Below, piece by piece: positions 50,308 to 64,000 of a stretch of DNA of 64,000 nucleotides. Both the position numbers and the translations under genes were made by a program. Where the stretch lies: positions 2,844,926 to 2,908,925 of the forward strand of contig NC_089281.1 in the NCBI RefSeq assembly GCF_963678975.1, read 5' to 3'. The notes beneath the pieces were generated by a model. That model saw only the letters and a program-made list of their open reading frames with translations. It was not told the DNA's origin and did no database searches. Numbering within the stretch: position 1 is the stretch's first letter; each line of letters begins with the position of its first letter. This DNA comes from Dysidea avara (lineage: Eukaryota > Porifera > Demospongiae > Dictyoceratida > Dysideidae).

Positions 50308-50954
50308 TTATGACTGGATTTGCGAAAACCCGACACAATAGCGCATTTTCGAATTCCTGTTTATGAAATAGTTATAATCTACTTAGCCAAGTGTATCTTC
50401 TAGTGTACCTTCTGGCAATGTTTCAGCTTCATACGTCAATAACGTTTGGAGTTACAGTCCTACAAACTGACAACAACAGAAAAATCGATTTGTACAGCAA
50501 GTATATATAGGGAGATAAACTACATGCGCTTACTAAAATGGTTGTAACTTACAAACGGATTGACGTACTGAGCTGAAATTTTTACCATTATATTTGCCAT
50601 GGATCATTTACTGGGTAAGGTATCGCCTTTCTTCACTGCATACAAAGGCGAAATTTATGAAGAAAAATCGATTGCGTATGATCGGTTCGACATGACGTTA
50701 ACATACGCTCATACCTTGTGTATCCTTGGGTTTACTGCAACAAAACAAAAATTTTCCAACTCTTCTTGAGTAGGCGAATAAGATGATATCCAGGATTTTA
50801 TTGTTAGTCCCTACCTTCACTAAGAAAGAGGCATTCAAAAACTTTATGGAACTTTTTCAATAATATGCAACTATTTCACTCATCGTTTTCAATGCTTTAT
50901 ACTGTAAATTTAGGTTTGCGCTATTATTTCAGGTTTTCACAGATCCAGTCACAA
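50308..50954. mobile_element. TGTGACCG family, full copy
   Basis: TGACTGGATTTGCGAAAACC on the left and GGTTTTCACAGATCCAGTCA on the right are inverted ends about 640 bp apart. Confidence 0.65.
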
Positions 50955-51418
50955 TTGTCTGTTATCAGGTACTAACATACTAGAGTAGTTAGAGCATAGC
51001 CAGTCTGTATACTGATTACATGGTAAAATAGCATGTACTTACCCACACATTTTTGTAACAGGTCCACTCATAAGTTGGTGTGGTGAGACTAAACTGCTCT
51101 TGTTCATCATAACTGTTTCAGAAAAACTGTTTTAGCAATGGTAAGGGTGAATAGGCATTTGGTTTCGTGAGCGTACCAGCAAAAGCGGAATTTTATTGTA
51201 ATTTCAGAAACCAGATCAGCTATGCTCTTTGTCTTTCTAGTATACCAATACCTAATGTTAGGTGAATGTAGTAGTTAAGCTATCCATACTTGCACTATGG
51301 CAGTAGAATCGAATGTGCAATTTTTATGTATTATGGCAATGGATTCTTGCCACACATTTTGCTAAGTGTACATATTTGTAACCGCTCTACTTTCACTAGG
51401 AAATATAACCATGAGTAA

Positions 51419-51726
51419 CAAGGGGTAGTCACTTCAATACCGTCTGTTGAAACACTTACGACTGGGATCAAGATTTAATCAAGCGATCAAGGGGCTTTTG
51501 TACAATGAATCAAGCGATCAATACGTCCGCAAAAGAGTGACGATCAAGCACCTTTCAAAGCTAACTTTAGCAACACGATAATTTGCTAGTATTTTATGGT
51601 AGACTTTCAAGAATCAAGGCACTTTTACAAGTGTAATCAAGCAATCAAGGCAAAATTTCGACGATCAAAATTCTTGATTCCGGTCGCAAGTGTATCAACT
51701 GGCGGTATGGAAGTGACTACCCCTTG
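51419..51726. mobile_element. MITE, GGGGTAGTCAC family, intact copy
   Basis: Terminal inverted repeats CAAGGGGTAGTCACTTC and GAAGTGACTACCCCTTG, with a 5-bp duplication AGTAA on both sides. The interior is rich in ATCAAG words. Confidence 0.75.
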
Positions 51727-52092
51727 AGTAAACATTGCATCGGATGCATTCGGCATACAACATGCAAGGGCAGGCACGAATTTATCCACTAACATGTTGT
51801 TGGGTAAATGAACCAAAAAAAGAAGTGGACCTAATACTGCACCCAAATATGGGCGACTAGTAGAGGTGACTTGAACACACCAATGTTCATGAAAATGCGC
51901 TGGCTCTTCTGCAATAACTTCCTTAGTACTACACAGCGAAACTGGTAGTCTATGACGACCTTGTCCTTGTACGTATAACATACCGTCGTGGATTGGTTAC
52001 GAGTGGATACAGCGTTCGTATCAGATTTCGTATCATCAGTCGTCTTGCTTCGTCGTGGGACCATTTCTTGGAGACGGAATTCTGTCTGGCAC

Positions 52093-52215
52093 CGTAACAG
52101 TAGCTCTCTATCAACACCCAGTACCTCCGTCGCGGTAGTATCAAAGCATCCTTTGCCGTATCAGCAGTCCTCTATTAACACCCAGCAACACCGTCGTGGT
52201 AGTATCAAAGCATGC
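52093..52215. repeat. 65-bp tandem duplication
   Basis: Two copies of a block with CTCTATYAACACCCAG, CCGTCG and GTAGTATCAAAGCAT start 65 bp apart (52105 and 52170). It lies just beyond the 3' end of gene M. Confidence 0.6.
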
Positions 52216-52330
52216 TGAACTTCGTCCCAGTAAAACTAGATCCCGTAAAACTAGCCATTTTCCGTATAGGTATATTAAATTTTCCGTATACTAGATATTA
52301 CATTTTCCGTGCATTAAATGAAATAAAATG

Positions 52331-57904
<5,574 letters not shown>

Positions 57905-58139
57905 TGTGTTAATTAATCAAAATGCTCGAAGAATTGACCACTGGGATTTCTGATTCCACTCTCTAGGACTAGCCAATTTCTGAGCTGGTTGGACTGTACA
58001 GCTGGCTGTTTTAGCGGTTCAAACAACTCAAGTTGTATAAATTTTCTTTGATGGCGCTTATTTCGTGTCATCCCTCTCCAATTTTCTTTCTACAACCAAT
58101 TTCACGCTCACACATAACTCACGCTCACACATAACTCAC

Positions 58140-58359
58140 GTTAGATATCTCAACAAAGTCCTCTTCGTTTCCATTTTCGGGGAATTCCAGAAGTTCCCTA
58201 CTTGCGTCCTCCTCGAGATCCGAGTCTTCTGTATGCATTAACTTGTGCCGATAATACGTAGACTTGGACACTTCTTTGTGGCAGTGATCACAAAACTGTC
58301 GCTTTCTATTTCGCTTGACTCCTAGCTAGGCTTTGTGAAGACAAAGTCGTCTCGGCCAT
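58140..58359 (-). pseudogene. Isolated C2H2-like zinc-finger exon
   Basis: The minus strand encodes RKRQFCDHCHKEVSKSTYYRH then KLMH, a Cys-Cys-His-His finger, followed by an acidic segment ending EEDFVEISN at a GTGAGT donor (58140). The only ATG nearby (58359) is in another frame and meets TAG after 17 codons. The finger frame has TAG just before it, so there must be an undetected upstream exon or a frameshift. Such a finger typically starts the family represented by the pseudogene at 32.4-35.3 kb, so this may be the head of another, deleted copy. It does not splice in frame to gene M. Confidence 0.42.
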
Positions 58360-58615
58360 TTTATTATCGTGTCAAACCGTAATAGTTACGGATTCTTATA
58401 CGATTGGCGTATCCAATGTATCACGAAATTTATTTCGTATCCGTACGTCTAGCTCGTCTCGAGAAATGGCAGGTTTCAAGTACGGAAATCGTGTCAACTC
58501 GTAACTATTAGTGAGTTTCGCTGTGCTAGCTATATGGACGACTGGTTTTTAGAAGTGAAATAATATCATTGTGGTGCAAGGGCCCGATGTGAAAGGTTAG
58601 CAATTAAGTGACCTT

Positions 58616-59316
58616 TATAGTATAGCAGCGTAGCCCCCAAAATTGGTGACATTGTGCACTTTTCATAAAACCATGAAACTTTCCACATAAATAGTACTCC
58701 TCATGACATGTAATTTTAGATATAGTGCCATCGCTGAGTTGATCATTGGTGACTTTTACTGCCATTTTTGCACAGAAAATTGATTATTTTTGTCTTTAAC
58801 TCCCTGAGGCAATAATTAACTTGTAAAAACATGGTACCAAACAAAAGATCTTGTTGATAGAAACAATTCAAACAACTTGGTTTTTATTTGAAGTCAATAG
58901 GTGATTTCATTACAAAATTATGATCATTTTTACTAGTAGCAAAATTTGATAAATTTACCTGCCCCCGAGGTGTGAATTACCTGTGGGCAGATAATTATAC
59001 ATAAATTTATCAAATTTTGCAGCTAATAAAAATACTCATAACTTAAGAATGAAATCACCTATTGAAAACCAAATTGTTTCTATCAGCAAGATCTTTTGTT
59101 TGGTACCATGTTTTTACAAGTTAATTACTGCCTCAGGGAGTTAAAGACAAAAATGATCAATTTTCTGTACAAAAATGGCAACAAAGGTCACCAAAGGTCA
59201 AATCAGCGATGGCACTATATCTAAAATTACATGTATTGAGGAGTGCTATTTATGTGGAAAGTTTCATGGTTTTATGAAAAAGAGCACAATGTTTTGGTTG
59301 TGCCACTATACTATTA
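58616..59316. repeat. Foldback element, about 320-bp arms
   Basis: Left arm 58616-58960 and right arm about 58985-59316 are inverses with scattered mismatches (for example ATAGTATAG at the start and CTATACTAT at the end), joined by a short spacer. The plus-strand open frame at 59175 lies inside the right arm and is not thought to be a gene. Confidence 0.75.
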
Positions 59317-59704
59317 CATCTACTGCATGCGGGATGATCTCAATCAGCACCTGTATCAAGTTCACGCTCGACGTCATAAATTCAAAGTCAAAGAAGTCAC
59401 CATTTAAGTCTATATTTCCCCTTGATGGGTAGGGTGGCCCGACGGCTTGCTGATGGACAAACCAAGAAATGCATGCACGACGGAACCCGCTCAGTGAAAA
59501 TATTCACATGTTCTATATATGTCTGTAAGCTAGTTAGGCCACTCACCTTCAATTTACGTTGTGGTCACGCTAAAGGTGATTATATCATCACGGTAGGCTG
59601 GATAAGGTTATTCCGCATTGTCTACTGTGGTTGCTCGAGGTTTAATTTACTTTTACCCTCGCTTTTACCACCTAGTATACAGTACTATTAAATTTTCGCG
59701 AGCC

Positions 59705-59765
59705 TGATTGATTGATTGATTGATTGATTAATTGATTGATTGATTGATTGATCGATTGATTGATT
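59705..59765. repeat. TGAT tetranucleotide repeat
   Basis: About 15 TGAT units with two interruptions. It is interpreted as the microsatellite tail of the antisense LINE. Confidence 0.85.
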
Positions 59766-59851
59766 TATAAAGAACAACACCAGTACAGTAGCAAAACAAC
59801 ACAATATAGTACAACTGTACAGTAACAAGAAAACTCAAAAACAGTAAATAC

Positions 59852-60181
59852 CAGTGGCGGATCTAGGAATTTATAAAGGGGGTTTCCAGTTTAGAAGGTG
59901 GAGATATATATTGACATGAGATACGCAAACGTTTGCACTACATCGTCTGGTTTGGTAAGGTGAGACCAAAAAAAAAAAAAAAAAGGTCACAGCCTAGTAA
60001 TAGTACATAAAATATATTAAAAACTTCCTACACACTACTTTAGTAGCTACTGTGACTGCTCTAATTACAGTATCTCGATCGAGACGCACGCCGCGATAAT
60101 TAAAACATTTAATTGTTACGCAATCATTTTTCAAAGGGGGTTTCCGTGGAAACCAATGAAACCCCCCTGGATCCGCCACTG
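59852..60181. mobile_element. TIR element, CAGTGGCGGATCCAGG family, copy 2
   Basis: Ends CAGTGGCGGATCTAGG and CCTGGATCCGCCACTG, with an exact 5-bp duplication AATAC. GGGGGTTTCC lies inside each end. It interrupts a LINE 3' region. Confidence 0.8.
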
Positions 60182-61015
60182 AATACACAGTGACACATCA
60201 AACATTAGTTAAAATTTTGCCTTGATTCATTATAAAAGTTGGCAAATGAAGTTTGCTCCGTAATAACTTGATGTCATAAATTCCACCAATGGGTGGCCTG
60301 ATGATAAAAATAATTCTGCATGAAGCTTAGATTGGCAGAGTGTGGCTTGAAATAAGATGATTGGCTACCAAACTCAATTGGTGGATTTTCCTGATAGAAT
60401 AAGTAATGATACTTCTATGAAACTTTATACCAATTGTTCAAACTTATGCCATTGCAATTGGTTCTAGTAAGTGGTGATGTGGTCATGTTTCTTGAGATGA
60501 TATAAGAGATGGACTGTATGATTCTGTAAACATTGAATTCTATAAATATTTTATTGTGCTAGAGACGTACCCCATACTGGCAGAGCATAATTCAAGTGAG
60601 ACATGACCAGTGACTCTATAGCAATAGTTTAATAATATCAGGGAAAACAGACTTGTTATATTTTATAATATACGGATAGTATGACATCTTCCTACATGCG
60701 TTGGATACTTACTTGATCATTTCAAGTCAGCTGACTGTCAAAAACTATAGCTAATCCGAGCCTGTTGCATCACTCAGAGCTCAAGGCTCAGTGTGTATTG
60801 TTTGGGTATCCAGAGACATAGCTACAATACACCTTAATCCACGCAAAATTATGAGTCACAGTTTATTATAATTACCCTCATGGTATTTCCCTCATGGTAT
60901 TTTAAGATTGTCCCAAAATTAATTTTCAAACCATCACCAAAGGCACTGCTAAGGTGGTTAGCCTATGTACACACCAGTTATCAGTGGTTAAAAAACTATT
61001 TTTGACAACTATCCC

Positions 61016-61405
61016 CAGTGGCGTAGCTAGCCCAGAAGGATCGGTTGGGCACCATTGAATGTGTACAAACTGCAGTAATCAGCATGTGAAGCATGCTGCA
61101 GCTAGGGGGATCTGGGGGCATGCCCCCCCCAGGAAAATTTTAGAAAATTACGTGCTGAGATTCAATTTGGTGACATTTTGCAGCAAAAATCTGTCATCTC
61201 TAGTATGTACGAGCATTTTATTTGCATAATAATTATTATTATTAGTTATGTACGTAACTATAGGATCGAGGATTCATAATGCACCTCGTATTGCATAATT
61301 TAGCTATAGTTATAGCTACGTACGGTGAGTACCTGAGTTGGTAGGGTACTGGAACTGATTGGTTGAGCCTGTGCCCTACCAGTACCCACCTTAACTACGC
61401 CACTG
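61016..61405. mobile_element. hAT-type MITE with CAGTGGCGTAG ends
   Basis: Ends CAGTGGCGTAGCTAG and CTACGCCACTG, flanked by ACTATCCC and ACTAGCCC (8 bp, one mismatch). Confidence 0.7.
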
Positions 61406-61589
61406 ACTAGCCCTAACCTGAGACTGTGGGGTGAGTTGTTACAGATGGTCCAAACTAAACAAAGTTTGCTTTTGTGTATGAAATATGTATGTATTTTGAG
61501 CTCTGTATTTTCATGATTATCCAAATAGTTAAAGTGAGAAGAGGGCTTGCGTTGCATACTGCAAAACTGAAATGATTTCTAACTAACTA

Positions 61590-62013
61590 CAGTGGAACCT
61601 CTCAGGCAGTCTGGTACATACTACTGTCCATATCTCAGAAATGTCTGTAACTAAGAATAACATGCTATTATGCTAAAGTGACTAACTTAAATACAAGTAG
61701 TGTTGTTGTTGCTATCAGTTAGTGCTATGCAGTTTAGTAGACAGAGGGGGAAGTCACTACAGAGCATTCATGGTCACTCCCCTGGGCTGTAAAAATGCAT
61801 TATCACCTAGCAACCAAGTGATGGTTATTATTAGTAGAATAAACTGACAAGCCACTAAACAGGTAAACAGCAACCTTTAGGCTCCCTCCTTGTGCTTTCA
61901 TCTAAACCAAACTTCAGGTCAATAAACAGCAAGCCACAAGTCATGCTAATTTGGGCTGTCCGGACAACGGAGGTGCCTGGATAATAGAGGTCCGGATAAG
62001 GGAAGTTCCACTG
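61590..62013. mobile_element. pogo/Tigger-like MITE
   Basis: Ends CAGTGGAACCTCTC and the inverse of CAGTGGAACTTCCC, flanked by TA on both sides. The CAGTGGAACCTC terminus is typical of pogo-group elements in many animals. Confidence 0.65.
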
Positions 62014-63914
62014 TAAAGGGGGTCTGGGGGCAGGAAATTTTTGATATACAGCTGTGCATTGAATCTGGAAGCAGTTTGAGAGAAATTACTGCAACCTGGA
62101 AGTAATTTAAGGAAACAGCAAGCTCAAGGGACAAAATTAAAAACAAGAATTAGTAAATCATGTACATAATTATGCAGTAGTTACATGCGAGCCAATTTTT
62201 TAGAGTAAACTGTTGTTTCATATAAATTACGTAGATTTTAAGGCAATTTTATTTTAATAGTAGACAGTAAAAAGAAAAATTAAAGCCATAACTATAAGTT
62301 GGATTTGTAAGACAATTTTTAATCAAAAAGTGGACCACAAAATATATATGTGACTGAATTTGACAAAACAAGGCTTCGACGCACAAAGCTTTGTTAGGAG
62401 ATATGGCGATTTTAAGGAATCCTTGTGTAATAACTTCCCAGTGCCTACAGCTGTGCAAACAAAATTTGCACCAATTGTACATCTGTTCACTAGCTATCAC
62501 TGAGTGGGTGTATACATTTCTGATACCCAAAATTTGCCCTGTTTTGAGCAGCTTTTTTCGAGCCCAATCACCATTTATAACTAGCTTTTTAGCCCCTGCC
62601 AGTTATTCCCATATATGGTTAACCCTATAGCCATGACCAATGGGGCTGGCCTGGAGGTGCTTTTTTGTCTTAATACATCACCACATGACCTTTGACTGAC
62701 AGGTTGCACCTTATTGACCTGATATTGTTAGCTATCTATAGATAGTTCCCTTTCTTCATTGATGAATCTGCATGCTATCAAAACAGCACAAACCAGAGAG
62801 TCTTTACAAGAGTTGGACATTTTGAACATATCAATGACTACTGCACAACCATAGGACTCAGTAGTTTTGGTCACTACACCAGCCTGAATGCCAGTGTTAG
62901 AGACCTTTTGGGTGAAATGGCCAGAATCTTGATCTTTATGTACCATGGCCATCTCAAGCATAGGATCTTCTTTGGTAGGAACTGTAAAGAATGGACTGTT
63001 AACTCGGAATGTTTTTAATTTAGTACTAGATAGTAATTAGTGTTTTTGCTTGCCATGCACATAACTGACCTACACGACTGTACAGGTCAACTATGTGATC
63101 ACATGATTGTCCAATAACTCACATACCATTAATTTTGTTTACTAGTACCTACGCATTCATCATATTCATCGTCATGATATTAATAGACCCATGCACTCAT
63201 TGGTGTAATATCAATAGAGCAGTATATATGTGCAGTTATAGCCAAACACACTGAGTGTACACTCTAGTAGAGCAGCTTGCTGTATTCAGATTCTGTGGCA
63301 ACTGCTTGACATGTTGCATGGCTGGGGATGTCAAACGTGATCCAGACTATAATACTAAGCTGCCTAATATCATCACTTCTTTTGCTAAATATGTAATTTA
63401 TGAGTTCAGCACCGTCACTATACCATACACGTACAAATTTTGAGGGACATGATTTTTGTGGATTTCACAGTTGCTAGTTTAGCTGTCTGTAAAATTTTCA
63501 TCTTCAAATATTAACTATTATCGGTTAGCTGTATGCAGTAACCTCAGTAAAATACAAGTAATCCTAAAAAATAAAATCATGAAATATTTGTTGATCCACG
63601 AAAATCATGTTACATATCTAAAAAAATTGTACGTATACTGTGGGTAATGGTATGAAACTATATGTGGTTGCAGTAGAGGTTAGAGTATAGCATATAGAAA
63701 TTTGGGAAGTGTTTAGATCATGATCAAGTGTCTGAAAAAGTTACCATACACATACATACATGTATACAACTCTGTGAAAATGTACATAGTAGTAGTAATA
63801 GCCATAAATCGCTGAGACTATTTCTTGAGGTGGAAGGGAGTGTCAATAAGGCCAGTATACAGAAACAAGCGAACAAAAAATAACTATATGCATACAAAAT
63901 TATTGTTCTCTCAG
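62014..63914. other. Spacer downstream of K3
   Basis: No coding signal supported. AT-rich sequence with a possible one-ended TGTGACCG element at its start. The K3 3' UTR should lie immediately left of 63915. Confidence 0.4.
62346..62700. mobile_element. TGTGACCG family, possible one-ended copy
   Basis: It starts TGTGACTGAATTTGACAAAA. No convincing right end was found, so the right boundary is arbitrary. Confidence 0.3.
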
Positions 63915-63977
63915 CTAGTTGTTGAAATAATCCAACTGAAGTAGCTCTTTCGCAGATGGTCTACAGTGTGGTTGTAC
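63915..63977 (-). CDS. Last exon of a third kinase paralogue K3 (partial)
   Basis: After TTTTTGCAG the exon reads VQPHCRPSAKELLQLDYFNN and stop. The terminal exons of K1 and K2 encode VQPHCRPTAKEL followed by S/LQ/ELD-F. The splice phase (0) is the same. The rest of the gene would lie right of the window. It shows the array continues in the same orientation. Confidence 0.75.
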   Translation of the reverse strand, partial: VQPHCRPSAKELLQLDYFNN

Positions 63978-64000
63978 CTGCAAAAAGAACAATTAAAGGC

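Larger units (their letters stand above)
45190..52330. other. Spacer between the membrane-protein exon and gene M
   Basis: No gene supported. It contains the repeat B fragment, GC-hairpin copy 1, the palindrome at 49159, the TIR element at 50308 and the MITE at 51419. Stretches 45.3-46.9 and 49.3-50.1 kb show nothing I recognise; upstream exons of the membrane protein may hide near 45.2-46 kb. Confidence 0.45.
59705..60720 (-). mobile_element. 5'-truncated LINE fragment with ATCA-repeat tail
   Basis: Read on the minus strand, the right part encodes VMSHLNYALPVWGTSLAQ-like sequence. This is the conserved C-terminal reverse-transcriptase region of CR1-type LINEs. It continues to a 3' end with TTTATAAATCAATCAATC. 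The tail is the plus-strand TGAT run at 59705-59765. It is interrupted by the MITE at 59852-60181 and has internal stops. Confidence 0.6.

Noticed and set aside
51637-51981. Minus-strand frame containing GAVLGPLLFLVHLP, resembling a reverse-transcriptase block
   Set aside because: The flanking GVPQ and DD motifs are absent and its 5' part overlaps another frame; the likeness is probably chance. Its last third lies within the MITE at 51419-51726.
59175-59432. 85-codon plus-strand open frame
   Set aside because: Most of it lies in the right arm of the foldback element and shows no protein-like composition.

Overview
The window looks like nuclear DNA from an early-branching animal, most likely a demosponge. 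The evidence is AT-rich sequence, split genes with GT-AG introns (some only 52-63 nt), metazoan-type proteins (an IBA57-like mitochondrial protein and a CEP170-like FHA protein) and a very dense load of small DNA transposons. The species call is inference. No prokaryotic features, tRNA/rRNA genes or CRISPR arrays were seen.

Left part (1-20.5 kb), plus strand: the last two exons of an IBA57 homologue (1-2522), then 264 bp later an eleven-exon CEP170-like gene (2787-20544, 645 aa) that I could assemble with every splice phase agreeing. Its introns are filled with MITEs, a SINE, a large inverted repeat and other dispersed repeats.

Middle part (20.9-45.2 kb), minus strand: two paralogous protein kinases (K1 20905-24222, K2 40164-43264) share the same exon pattern, an uncharacterised N-terminal domain and a DFD motif in place of DFG. 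A fragment of a further N-terminus lies at 26.9-27.3 kb, and the last exon of a third copy (K3) sits at 63.9 kb. So this is a minus-strand tandem kinase array of at least three members, broken up by transposon-rich spacers. Between K1 and K2 lies a decayed transposon-type gene (32376-35347) with several disabling lesions. Upstream of K2 is one exon of an unrecognised multi-pass membrane protein.

Right part (52.3-58.4 kb), minus strand: a gene of about 20 exons (here gene M). Its N-terminus is built from tandemly duplicated 72-nt exons encoding a 24-aa unit. It then has a coiled coil, a basic/WRS region and a tail made from small exons that nearly all begin and end in phase 0. Just upstream is an isolated zinc-finger exon. 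From 58.6 to 63.9 kb there are only repeats: a 700-bp foldback, an antisense LINE fragment carrying a nested MITE, a hAT-like and a pogo-like MITE.

The genes do not form an evident shared pathway. The main biology visible is tandem gene and exon duplication and layered transposon insertion.
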